DNA of 41,640 bases. It comes from an uncultured Prevotella sp. GTDB taxonomy: Bacteria; Bacteroidota; Bacteroidia; Bacteroidales; Bacteroidaceae. Where the stretch lies: positions 1 to 41,640 of the forward strand of contig ONHQ01000027.1 in assembly GCA_900317685.1 (NCBI GenBank), given 5' to 3'. Shown piece after piece: positions 34,207 through 41,640 of this stretch (positions within the stretch are counted from its first letter, which is position 1; each line of letters begins with the position of its first letter). The position numbers were made by a program, and so were the translations under genes. The notes under the pieces were generated by a model. It saw only the letters and a list, made by a program, of their open reading frames with translations. It ran no database searches and had not been told where the DNA came from.

Positions 34207-34977
34207 ATGAATCAGATTAGTCCTTTAGCATTTGTGCATCCCGAGGCCAAGTTAGGCGACAACAACGTCATTGGCCCCTTCTGCTACATCGACAAAAATA
34301 CAGTACTGGGTGACAACAACGTGATGCAAAACAGCGTCACGATCAACTACGGTGCCCGCATCGGCAATAACAACGAGTTTTTCCCAGGTGCCAGCATATC
34401 CACCAAGCCACAAGATCTCAAGTTCAAGGGCGAAGAGACCATCTGCGAGATCGGCGATAACAACAGCATTCGCGAAAACGTGACCATCTCCCGTGGCACA
34501 GCCTCAAAAGGCACTACACGCGTGGGCAACAACAACCTGCTGATGGAAAACATGCACATCGCCCATGACTGCTTCTTTGGCAACGGACTGATCATCGGCA
34601 ATTCCACCAAGTTTGCCGGTGAGGTCACATGTGACGACTTCGCTGTGATCAGTGCCGAAATTCTCTGTCATCAGTTCTGCCACATCGGCGGCTACGTGAT
34701 GATCCAGGGCGGTTGCCGTTTCAGCCAGGATATTCCTCCTTATATTATAGCCGGCAAGGAGCCTACCCGCTACTGCGGCATCAACCTTGTAGGGCTCCGC
34801 CGTCATGGCTTCAGCAATGATCTGATTGAGCTCATCCACAACGCCTATCGTCTGCTCTATTCCGAGGGCATCCTCAAAGACGGCATCAAGAAGATCAAGA
34901 GCGAACTGCAGATGACACCCGAAATCCAATATATCTGCGACTTTGTCGAGTCTTCCAAGCGTGGCATCATCAGATGA
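34207..34977 (+). CDS. lpxA: UDP-N-acetylglucosamine acyltransferase
   Basis: LpxA transfers a hydroxyacyl chain to UDP-GlcNAc, the first lipid A step. The 256-residue protein has the left-handed helix repeats and the HIAHDCFFGN motif with catalytic His120. The family's QDVPPY region appears as SQDIPPYIIAGKEPTRYCGIN. The C-terminus ends at two adjacent TGA codons. Twenty-odd sense codons follow in the same frame before a TAG, and a hairpin comes next. Confidence 0.95.
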   Translation: MNQISPLAFVHPEAKLGDNNVIGPFCYIDKNTVLGDNNVMQNSVTINYGARIGNNNEFFPGASISTKPQDLKFKGEETICEIGDNNSIRENVTISRGTASKGTTRVGNNNLLMENMHIAHDCFFGNGLIIGNSTKFAGEVTCDDFAVISAEILCHQFCHIGGYVMIQGGCRFSQDIPPYIIAGKEPTRYCGINLVGLRRHGFSNDLIELIHNAYRLLYSEGILKDGIKKIKSELQMTPEIQYICDFVESSKRGIIR

Positions 34978-34998
34978 TGAGACCTTTCGCCCGAAGAG

Positions 34999-35052
34999 AT
35001 GAACACATACAACGATGAAGTCAAGAAACTATTGTCATTCTCTAAGAGTTAG
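34999..35052 (+). CDS. Possible 17-residue small ORF in the lpxA-miaA gap
   Basis: ATG to TAG encodes MNTYNDEVKKLLSFSKS. It is in the lpxA frame, after the tandem TGA stop, and its end overlaps the following hairpin. No clear ribosome site is seen beyond the GAAGAG just before it. It could be a leader-type peptide controlling the hairpin, or chance; I do not assign function. Confidence 0.2.
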   Translation: MNTYNDEVKKLLSFSKS

Positions 35053-35085
35053 GAGCAGCATTGCCCCTAACTCATTTTCCTTTTT
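35046..35085 (+). terminator. Terminator-like hairpin immediately before miaA
   Basis: GAGTTAGGAGCA pairs with TGCCCCTAACTC (one mismatch) around GCAT, then ATTTTCCTTTTT runs directly into the miaA ATG. The shape is that of a rho-independent terminator, leaving no room for a promoter or ribosome binding site before miaA. Confidence 0.8.
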
Positions 35086-36000
35086 ATGAAAACACTCTTC
35101 GTCGTCCTTGGACCAACAGGTGTTGGCAAGACTGAGCTATGCCTTTCCATAGCCCGGCATCTCCATTCCCCCATCATCAATGCCGACTCACGGCAGATCT
35201 TCAAAGAGATTCCTATCGGCACCGCCGCCCCTACAGCAGAGCAGCAGCAGAGCGTTCGCCATTATTTCGTGGGCAACCACAGCCTTCAGGACTACTACAG
35301 TGCCTCGATGTACGAGCAGGATGCCATGAAGCTCATCACCCGCTTGTTCAGTGGCGAGGAAGACGGCTGTGCGCACGACAGGCTTTTGCTCTCCGGGGGC
35401 AGCATGATGTATATCGATGCCGTTTGCAATGGCTTTGACGACATCCCAACAGTACCCGAAGATATCCGCGAGAACCTCAAGCGCCGGTTGGCCGACGAAG
35501 GTCTTCCCGCCCTTGTCAGGCAACTCCGTCAGCTCGACCCCGTGCACTGGGCAATCGTCGACCGCAACAATCCCCGACGTGTAGTCCATGCTTTGGAGAT
35601 CTGCCTTGCTACCGGCAAGACCTACACCTCTTTCCGCACCCATCAGAAGAAGCAACGGCCCTTCAACATCGTCAAGATAGGCCTCAACCGCCCACGTGAG
35701 GAACTCTACGAGCGCATCAACGCCCGCGTGCTGAGGATGATCGACGAAGGCCTTGAGCAGGAAGCCAGAACAGTGTTTCCCCTTCGTCATCTCAATTCAC
35801 TCAACACCGTGGGTTACAAGGAGTTGTTTGCCTACTTCGAAGGTATCATCCCCAAAGAAGAGGCCATCCGGCAGATACAGTCCAACACTCGACAGTATAT
35901 GCGCAAGCAACTCACATGGTTCAAGAAAGATGATGCTATCCAATGGTTCTCTCCCGACAATATTGAAGATATCTTAAAATATATAGATTCCGTGTCATAA
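35086..36000 (+). CDS. miaA: tRNA dimethylallyltransferase
   Basis: MiaA puts a dimethylallyl group on A37 of tRNAs that read codons starting with U, which improves decoding. The 304-residue protein has the P-loop GPTGVGKTEL (9-18), NADSRQIFKEIPIGTA, a substrate loop with LLSGGSMMYIDA, and the C-terminal GYKELFAYFEG plus TRQYMRKQLTWFKK. It follows lpxA but a terminator-like hairpin directly precedes its start. The tRNA-Ser(CGA) in this window decodes a U-starting codon and could be a substrate. Confidence 0.95.
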   Translation: MKTLFVVLGPTGVGKTELCLSIARHLHSPIINADSRQIFKEIPIGTAAPTAEQQQSVRHYFVGNHSLQDYYSASMYEQDAMKLITRLFSGEEDGCAHDRLLLSGGSMMYIDAVCNGFDDIPTVPEDIRENLKRRLADEGLPALVRQLRQLDPVHWAIVDRNNPRRVVHALEICLATGKTYTSFRTHQKKQRPFNIVKIGLNRPREELYERINARVLRMIDEGLEQEARTVFPLRHLNSLNTVGYKELFAYFEGIIPKEEAIRQIQSNTRQYMRKQLTWFKKDDAIQWFSPDNIEDILKYIDSVS

Positions 36001-36016
36001 TCAACTATTATTTTAT

Positions 36017-36024
36017 TACTTTTG
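36017..36024 (+). promoter_or_regulatory. -7 box for the PBP1A gene
   Basis: TACTTTTG, followed by T, lies about 100 bases before the PBP ATG. The leader contains the small open frame listed separately. Confidence 0.5.
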
Positions 36025-36061
36025 TAAACAACAGAGCCACCCCATATAATCACACACAGAG

Positions 36062-36115
36062 ATGCGCGTTCATGCCGTCAACGACAAGGTGTTGCACTCT
36101 GTAGTCACGCGATAA
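36062..36115 (+). CDS. Possible upstream small ORF in the PBP1A leader
   Basis: ATG to TAA encodes MRVHAVNDKVLHSVVTR and ends 10 bases before the PBP ATG. It is preceded by CAGAG, a weak ribosome site. It might act as a translation-coupled leader peptide, or be chance. Confidence 0.2.
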   Translation: MRVHAVNDKVLHSVVTR

Positions 36116-36125
36116 CAGAAAGAAA

Positions 36126-38687
36126 ATGAGAAAATTAAGATCTTTCATGAGTTGGTGCTGGAGAAAGGCACGCAACTTCTGGCCTTGGTACAAATCGCTC
36201 TACAAAGGACGAAAGTGGTATACCAAAACACTCATCGCCTTTGCGTCCTGTATCGTGGCCTTCCTGCTTTATTTAGGTGCCGTAGACATCAACTTCCTTT
36301 GGCTGTTTGGCAAGAGCCCAGGTTATTTCTCCGGCATCATGGATCCTCAGACCAGCCAGGCCTCTGAGATCTATGCTGCCGACGGCACGCTCATTGGCAA
36401 GTTCTTCAATGAGAACCGCTCTCCAGTGAAATACGAAGAGGTCAACCCCTATTTCTTCAAAGCACTCATCGATACCGAGGACGAGCGCTACTACAAGCGC
36501 CCACGCGGCATGGCTGTCGACCCGATAGGCATTTTCAGTGCCATGAAGGACGCCGTGCTCCGCCACGACGGCCGAGGTGCCTCCACCATCTCACAGCAGC
36601 TGGCCAAGAACATGTTCCGCGTGCGCTCACAGTACTCCACAGGACTATTGGGCAAGATTCCCGGACTTAAGATTCTGATTGTCAAGAGCAAGGAATGGAT
36701 TATCGCCACCAAACTGGAAACAGTATACAACAAGAAAGAGATTCTGACGATGTACGCCAACACCGTAGACTTCGGTTCCAACGCCTACGGTATCAAGACG
36801 GCAGCCAAGACCTATTTCGACACCACGCCGAAAGAACTGACCACCGAGCAGTGCGCGCTGTTAGTCGGAATGCTCAAGGCCACCACGATGTACAACCCGC
36901 GTACCAATCCCAAGAACAGTCTGGCACGCCGCAACACCGTGCTCCACAACCTTTATACCCACAGAGACCTCACCCGTGAGGAATGTGATTCCTTGCAGCA
37001 GATCCCTATCCAGCTCCATTTCAAAGTTGAGGAGAACTACGACGGACAGGCCATGTACTTCCGCGAGGCCATCGCCAACGAGCTCCAGGACTGGTGCAAG
37101 GAGAATGGTTATGACCTCTACAGCAGTGGTCTGAAGATCTACACCACGCTGGATCCCAAGATGCAGAAATACGCCGAGGAAGCTGTCCTCAAGCAGATGA
37201 AAATTGTCCAGCGCAACTTCGACAGCGAATGGGGAGGCGACAAGAAGGGTGTCTGCTGGTATGACGAGAACGGCAACGAGGTGCCGCATTTCATTGAGGA
37301 CATCGCTCAGCGACTGCCACAATACAAGCAGCTCTTGGCTAAATATGCCAACAATCCCGACTCTGTCTCCTACTACATGAACAAGCCCCACATGGTCAAG
37401 CTCTTTGACTATGACAAGGGCACGGTAGAGAAGGAGATGTCCTCGCTCGACTCCATCCGCTATATGGTGCATTTCATGCACTGCGCCATGGTGGCCATGG
37501 AGCCGGAGACCGGTGCCGTGCGCGCCTATGTGGGCGACGTCGACTTCAAGACATGGAAGTTCGACAAGGCAGAGGCTACCCATCAGCCGGGTTCCACCTT
37601 CAAGCTCTTTGTCTATACCGAAGCCATGAACCAAGGACTCACGCCCTGCGACAAGCGCCGCGACGAGTATATCTCCATGCAGGTCTATGACAAGAAAAAA
37701 CACGAGATGACCACTTGGACACCTACCAACGCCAACGGCACATTCTCCGGTGACTCGCTGACTCTGCGCAGCGCTTTTGCCCGAAGCATCAACTCCGTGG
37801 CTGTGCGCGTGGGTCAGGAGGTCGGCATCAAGCGCATCATCGAGACCGCGCAGGCCATGGGCATCAAGAGCCCGCTCGACGACGAGCCCTCACTGGCCCT
37901 GGGATCCAGCGACGTGAAACTCCCCGAGCTGCTCAATGCCTACTGTGTTGTTGCAGACAACGGCCGTCATCACGACCCTGTCATGGTCACACGCATCGTC
38001 GACAAAGACGGCAACGAAGTCTATACCGACAATAGTCAGGCCACACAGGTCATCCCCGTGAAGAGCGCATACCTCATGCAGCAGATGCTCATGGCAGGCA
38101 CCCACGACCCGGGCGGCACGTCCACCTCTCTGTCATCTTCGGACTATGCCGGTTCGTTCTTCCGCGATACAGACTTTGGTGGAAAGACCGGAACGTCCAA
38201 CAGCCACGCCGATGCCTGGTTCATGGCCGTCAGTCCTAAGCTCTGCGTCGGCGCGTGGGTAGGCGGCGAATACCGCAGCATCCACTTCAAGAGTGGTCGC
38301 CTGGGACAAGGCTCACGCTCCGCGCTCCCTATCTGTGGCTACTTCATCAAGTCGGTCTTCAGCGACCCCGCCTATAAAAAATACCATGGCCATTTCGCCA
38401 AGCCCGATGACGAGAGCATCACGTCGAGCATGTACAATTGCGTGACCTACATCGCCCCTGTCAAGCACGACACCGTACGCCACGACAGCGCGCACTTCGT
38501 CAGCAACGAGGAGGTGATTCTTGACGAGGATGGCAACCCAGTCGAGGAGCCGCAAGGACAGACTTCGTCTTCCACAAGTTCCTCTTCTGCTACGACAGGC
38601 AGCAAGACGGGCAGCAAGACCGACGACAATAAAAACACCAAGAAACACAAAAAGACAACCGAAGAGGTCAACTTCAACAATTTGTAA
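36126..38687 (+). CDS. Class A penicillin-binding protein (PBP1A type)
   Basis: This bifunctional enzyme polymerises and crosslinks peptidoglycan. A basic cytoplasmic N-terminus and one membrane helix (about 36-52) precede the GT51 glycosyltransferase domain: catalytic Glu118 in DTEDERYY, GASTISQQLAKN, and YANTVDFGSNAYG. The transpeptidase domain has STFK (Ser490-Lys493), SIN (554-556) and KTG (687-689, GGKTGTSN). Both active sites look intact. The C-terminus (about 800-853) is a Ser/Thr- then Lys-rich low-complexity tail. The helicase gene follows by 21 bases, so they may share a transcript. Confidence 0.95.
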   Translation: MRKLRSFMSWCWRKARNFWPWYKSLYKGRKWYTKTLIAFASCIVAFLLYLGAVDINFLWLFGKSPGYFSGIMDPQTSQASEIYAADGTLIGKFFNENRSPVKYEEVNPYFFKALIDTEDERYYKRPRGMAVDPIGIFSAMKDAVLRHDGRGASTISQQLAKNMFRVRSQYSTGLLGKIPGLKILIVKSKEWIIATKLETVYNKKEILTMYANTVDFGSNAYGIKTAAKTYFDTTPKELTTEQCALLVGMLKATTMYNPRTNPKNSLARRNTVLHNLYTHRDLTREECDSLQQIPIQLHFKVEENYDGQAMYFREAIANELQDWCKENGYDLYSSGLKIYTTLDPKMQKYAEEAVLKQMKIVQRNFDSEWGGDKKGVCWYDENGNEVPHFIEDIAQRLPQYKQLLAKYANNPDSVSYYMNKPHMVKLFDYDKGTVEKEMSSLDSIRYMVHFMHCAMVAMEPETGAVRAYVGDVDFKTWKFDKAEATHQPGSTFKLFVYTEAMNQGLTPCDKRRDEYISMQVYDKKKHEMTTWTPTNANGTFSGDSLTLRSAFARSINSVAVRVGQEVGIKRIIETAQAMGIKSPLDDEPSLALGSSDVKLPELLNAYCVVADNGRHHDPVMVTRIVDKDGNEVYTDNSQATQVIPVKSAYLMQQMLMAGTHDPGGTSTSLSSSDYAGSFFRDTDFGGKTGTSNSHADAWFMAVSPKLCVGAWVGGEYRSIHFKSGRLGQGSRSALPICGYFIKSVFSDPAYKKYHGHFAKPDDESITSSMYNCVTYIAPVKHDTVRHDSAHFVSNEEVILDEDGNPVEEPQGQTSSSTSSSSATTGSKTGSKTDDNKNTKKHKKTTEEVNFNNL

Positions 38688-38708
38688 AGTTCAAGACCCT
38701 ACGATTTC

Positions 38709-40562
38709 ATGAACGATCATCACGACGATCCTATCGATTTGGAGAACCCGGAGATGCAACAGGCTCTCCAAATCATTCAATTTACCCATCGCTCGCTTTT
38801 CCTCACCGGAAAGGCGGGGACGGGTAAATCTACTTTTCTCAGATACGTTGCCGCCCACACCAAGAAGAAACACGTCATCCTCGCCCCGACAGGCATCGCT
38901 GCCATCAACGCCGGTGGCTCCACACTTCACAGTTTCTTCAAGATCCCTTTTCATCCGCTTGTTCCCAACGACATCCGCTACACCGTCAGACATCTGCGGG
39001 ACACCTTGAAATACAATGCCGAGAAGATCAAAATCATCAAAAGCCTTGAGCTGATCATCATCGATGAGGTGAGCATGGTTCGCGCTGACATCATCGACTT
39101 CATCGACAAGGTGCTACGTGTCTATTGCCACCGCATGCGCGAGCCTTTCGGAGGCAAACAGCTGTTGCTCGTCGGCGATGTCTATCAGCTGGAGCCTGTC
39201 GTCAAGGAGGAAGACCGTCAGCTGCTCAGCCCCTTCTACCGCTCCGCCTTCTTCTTCGAGGCTCATGTCTTCCAGCAACTGCAATTGGTATCTATTGAAC
39301 TGCGGAAGGTCTACCGGCAAAGTGATCCCACCTTTCTACATATCCTCGACCACATCCGCTCCGCGCAGGTGACCGATACGGATCTGCAGCGACTCAACCT
39401 CCAAGTGGAAAGCACTGGGCATCTTCACCCGTCCTCCCCCGCCACGCTCTCTGAAGTCAAGGACAGCCAACAGCTATCAGAGTCGTCAGCACCTTCCGTC
39501 GGCAACAAGGAAGGAGGGAAAAAACAAAGCAATGAGCTTTCCATCACGCTCTCCACCCGCCGCGACACGGTCGATTTCATCAATGAGAAAAAGTTGGCAC
39601 TACTTCCCGGCAACCCAGCCGTCTTCATGGGCATGATAGAGGGCGAGTTTCCGCTCAACAGCCTCCCCACTCCACAGGAGCTGCATCTGAAGCTCGGCGC
39701 GCAAGTGCTGTTTGTCAAGAACGACAGAGAGCACCGCTGGGTCAACGGCACCCTGGGCACCATCATCGCCTTTGACGAAGACGAGCAGGAGCATATCCTC
39801 GTCAGAACCGAGGACGGCGAGGAAGTGGATGTGGAACGCGAGATTTGGAGCAACATGCAATACTCCTACAACGAACAGGAGAAAAAGATAGAAGAGAAGG
39901 AGTTGGGGACCTATACCCAGTTCCCCTTGCGGCTGGCTTGGGCCATCACTGTTCACAAGAGTCAGGGACTCACCTTCAACCACGTGCGCATCGACTTCAC
40001 CGGTGGTGTCTTCGCCGGCGGTCAGACCTACGTGGCACTCTCGCGCTGCCGTTCTTTGGAGGGCATCACATTGAAGGCTCCCATCCAGCGCAGCGAGATC
40101 TTTGTCCGTCAGGATGTCGTGGACTATGCCAAGAGCAACTACAACAATACGCAGATCATCAGCAAAGCCTTGCAACAGTCCAAGGCCGACAAGGAATACG
40201 CCGATGCCGTCGGTGCCTTTGACCGTGGCGACATGCAGGCTGCCCTGGATCATTTCTTCATCGCCATCCACAGCCGCTACGACATCGAGAAGCCGATAGC
40301 AAAGAGATATATCCGCCGCAAACTCGATATCATCAACCGTCAGCAAAGAGAGATCGAGGCGTTGAAGGAAAAGGAAAAGAAAAACCAGGACTTCCTCAAG
40401 CACCTCGCCGCCGAATATGTCATCATGGGCAAGGAATGCGAGCATGAGGGCATCACTGAGGCCGCCATCCGCAACTACGAGAAGGCACTCAAACTCTATC
40501 CGGAATACCCGCACATCGCGGAAAAGCTCAAGAAGCTCTCTTCTCGCCGCTCCTCTTCATAG
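38709..40562 (+). CDS. PIF1/RecD-like helicase with helical C-terminal extension
   Basis: The 617-residue superfamily 1 helicase has Walker A GKAGTGKST (34-42), APTGIAAINAGG, Walker B LIIIDEVSM, GDVYQLEPV, VYRQSDPTF and the late WAITVHKSQGLTF and YVALSRC motifs. These are typical of PIF1-like 5'-3' DNA helicases. A low-complexity Ser/Gly/Lys insert sits at about 235-276. After the last motif, residues from about 470 form a charged helical region with TPR-like repeats (ADAVGAFDRGDMQAALDHF; GITEAAIRNYEKALKLYPEY). That extension may mediate protein contacts. Confidence 0.88.
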   Translation: MNDHHDDPIDLENPEMQQALQIIQFTHRSLFLTGKAGTGKSTFLRYVAAHTKKKHVILAPTGIAAINAGGSTLHSFFKIPFHPLVPNDIRYTVRHLRDTLKYNAEKIKIIKSLELIIIDEVSMVRADIIDFIDKVLRVYCHRMREPFGGKQLLLVGDVYQLEPVVKEEDRQLLSPFYRSAFFFEAHVFQQLQLVSIELRKVYRQSDPTFLHILDHIRSAQVTDTDLQRLNLQVESTGHLHPSSPATLSEVKDSQQLSESSAPSVGNKEGGKKQSNELSITLSTRRDTVDFINEKKLALLPGNPAVFMGMIEGEFPLNSLPTPQELHLKLGAQVLFVKNDREHRWVNGTLGTIIAFDEDEQEHILVRTEDGEEVDVEREIWSNMQYSYNEQEKKIEEKELGTYTQFPLRLAWAITVHKSQGLTFNHVRIDFTGGVFAGGQTYVALSRCRSLEGITLKAPIQRSEIFVRQDVVDYAKSNYNNTQIISKALQQSKADKEYADAVGAFDRGDMQAALDHFFIAIHSRYDIEKPIAKRYIRRKLDIINRQQREIEALKEKEKKNQDFLKHLAAEYVIMGKECEHEGITEAAIRNYEKALKLYPEYPHIAEKLKKLSSRRSSS

Positions 40563-40606
40563 ACATCACATTGCCATAGCCTCCATCATCATTGATCGCA
40601 TAAAAA

Positions 40607-40648
40607 TCCCCCACTCTCATTCCGTGGTCAGCGGACGGGAGCGGGGGA
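40607..40648 (+). terminator. Weak terminator after the helicase gene
   Basis: TCCCCC and GGGGGA close a larger imperfect stem (CTC/GAG and CCG/CGG inside). No T tract follows, so termination is uncertain. Confidence 0.45.
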
Positions 40649-40734
40649 ATTCGATGAATGAAGTACTCGCTATTTTTTCAAGAATTTGAGAATTATAGAA
40701 TATCCTGTCTATCATTATGAATTGACAAGATTTT

Positions 40735-40839
40735 CTACATGCAGCTGGTCAGACCGAAGGTCGTGGCGATGGCGGTGAGGATGGAGATAATCATGTTGAT
40801 GATCAGCTTCCAGGTTTCTTTCTTGTTTTCTGTGGACAT
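40735..40839 (-). CDS. Smalltalk-type small membrane peptide
   Basis: The 34-residue frame has a charged start (MSTENKKETWK), a single hydrophobic helix (LIINMIISILTAIATTFG) and ends LTSCM. This matches the tiny 'smalltalk' proteins annotated in Bacteroidota, whose function is unknown; the TAIATT-G-TSC pattern is the recognisable part. As in other genomes it lies downstream of an HU-family gene on the same strand. It is about 200 bases from it here, with repeats between. It probably inserts in the inner membrane. Confidence 0.85.
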   Translation of the reverse strand: MSTENKKETWKLIINMIISILTAIATTFGLTSCM

Positions 40840-40860
40840 AATCATTAAGGTGTTAGGGGC

Positions 40861-41042
40861 AAGCCTCACCCCCTTGCCCCCTCTCCAAAGGAGAGGGGCG
40901 TAGAATGTTCTGCGGGTGGGTGGACTGCCGTGTTAATGTAATGGATAAATGGTTTCTTGAAGCATCTCACTCCCCTCTCCCTCGGAGAGGGGTTGGGGGT
41001 GAGGCTCTCTCTCTCCCTTGGAGAGGGGTGGGGGGTGAGGCT
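40861..41042. repeat. Three copies of a C/G-rich repeat between HU and smalltalk genes
   Basis: Each copy of about 38 bases has the form CCCCTCTCC-nn-GGAGAGGGG followed by T(T)GGGGG-TGAGGCT. One copy is on the minus strand (40861-40899) and two tandem copies are on the plus strand (40969-41006 and 41005-41042). Each contains its own small stem, and the outer copies (AAGCCTCACCCCC and GGGGGTGAGGCTT) form an inverted pair. The third ends in eight T. Confidence 0.85.
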
Positions 41043-41047
41043 TTTTT

Positions 41048-41527
41048 TTACGGGTTGACCGATTTTCCGTCTGGGTCGGTCGGGGTCTCGGTCTCAGTCC
41101 CAGTCTCGTCCTCAATTGCATTCGCGCTGGGATCGTAGGTGTCTGCTCGCGTGACCTTCGCGGCGGCGGTGAGCACGGCGCGGGTGAGATCACCGGTGGA
41201 ACGGGCCCGGAGATGCACCGACTTGATGTTCTTCGAGGGAGAGAACTCGTCGGCCGCCTCGGCTGCCCTGGTGGTGATGCCGGCGGAGAAGATGGCGAGG
41301 TTAGGGATCTTCACGGCGTTGCCCTCGAGGACGAGCTCGCGGATGCAGTTCACCATGTCGGTCAGCACACCGAAGATAGCACCTTTGGAGTAGGGCGTGT
41401 TGTGGTTGGCCATGTGCTCGGCGAGTTGCTCGAGGTCGATGGTCTGGTTGACGGTGGCACGGGCGAACCACTTACCGTAGGCCTTGTTGCCCTTGGACTT
41501 GTTTTGATAGATTTTGTAGTGTAGCAT
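41048..41527 (-). CDS. HU-family DNA-binding protein with acidic tail
   Basis: The 159-residue protein starts MLHYKIYQNKSKGNKAYGKWFAR and has the HU-like helices and beta arms (TIDLEQLAEHMANHNTPYSKGAI, RELVLEGNAVKIPNLAIFSAGI). The pattern is that of the Bacteroidota HU-like proteins of unknown specific role, rather than classic 90-residue HU. The last 25 or so residues are acidic and Thr/Pro-rich. I used the ATG at MLHYK instead of a TTG two codons earlier. It has a consensus promoter and a smalltalk gene downstream on the same strand. It probably shapes DNA or regulates locally. Confidence 0.88.
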   Translation of the reverse strand: MLHYKIYQNKSKGNKAYGKWFARATVNQTIDLEQLAEHMANHNTPYSKGAIFGVLTDMVNCIRELVLEGNAVKIPNLAIFSAGITTRAAEAADEFSPSKNIKSVHLRARSTGDLTRAVLTAAAKVTRADTYDPSANAIEDETGTETETPTDPDGKSVNP

Positions 41528-41554
41528 AAGCAAATAGATTTAAAAGTTTCTGAT

Positions 41555-41586
41555 GCAAAGTTACTACACAATCGCCCCGTTTCCAA
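41555..41586 (-). promoter_or_regulatory. Consensus promoter of the HU/smalltalk genes
   Basis: TTG (41586-41584), exactly 20 bases, TAACTTTGC (41563-41555). It leaves a leader of about 25 bases. Confidence 0.85.
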
Positions 41587-41640
41587 ATCCGGGGCTTCTA
41601 TTGCGGTTAAAATCTGTTAACAGCGGCGCGTAAACATCAT

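Noticed and set aside
40861-41042. CRISPR-like array in the C/G-rich repeats
   Set aside because: There are only three copies in mixed orientation, without regular spacers and without cas genes.

Overview
The window looks like a chromosomal stretch from a Prevotellaceae-type member of the Bacteroidota. Supporting points are the many promoters with the Bacteroidota -7 box (TAnnTTTG, several with TTG exactly 20 bases upstream), the fused lpxC/fabZ gene, class III fructose-1,6-bisphosphatase, HU-CCDC81/SPOR and DUF1573 proteins, an HU protein paired with a tiny 'smalltalk' peptide, and polyamine synthesis through carboxynorspermidine decarboxylase. No ribosomal RNA, CRISPR array, prophage or complete insertion sequence is visible.

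Layout. Bases 1-2030 are the accessory part: a secreted GH5 glycosidase interrupted near the left edge, about 870 non-coding bases carrying a 58-bp near-perfect palindrome, and an A/T-rich YefM/YoeB-type toxin-antitoxin pair that ends against a tRNA-Ser(CGA) gene. Bases 2200-5000 (minus strand) hold a DUF488 protein, a Crp/Fnr regulator and a sodium/anion symporter. Bases 5280-7390 carry a DUF1573 periplasmic protein and an operon for a membrane HU-CCDC81/SPOR protein and an FHA/zinc-ribbon protein. Bases 7500-10290 carry nucleotide-sugar genes (rfbC, ugd) and a lipoprotein.

Bases 10400-13200 are the hisH-hisA-hisF-hisIE operon. Then come ftsE, lysC and lysA (aspartate to diaminopimelate to lysine), two glycosyltransferase-like genes coupled to lysA, and fbp. 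The convergent prs gene (PRPP) follows, then divergent nspC, a DUF5715 peptidase-like gene, and phoH. Bases 25660-31500 are mostly housekeeping: purC, a menaquinone methyltransferase, aroE, purM, prfA and pyrF. Bases 31650-36000 are the lipid A genes lpxD, lpxC/fabZ and lpxA, then miaA. A class A penicillin-binding protein and a PIF1/RecD-like helicase with a helical C-terminal extension follow. The right end has HU and smalltalk genes on the minus strand, separated by three copies of a C/G-rich repeat.

Most genes are ordinary core metabolism and envelope biogenesis: PRPP feeding his/pur/pyr synthesis, and lipid A, peptidoglycan and nucleotide-sugar supply. The parts that deserve attention are the interrupted GH5 edge, the large palindrome, the half-GT-B protein beside an acidic-linker GT2, the DUF5715 peptidase-like protein, the terminator that abuts miaA, three promoters predicting almost leaderless mRNAs, and the HU/smalltalk/repeat locus. 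I found no clear, previously undescribed multi-gene system; the strongest candidates are these small-scale observations.
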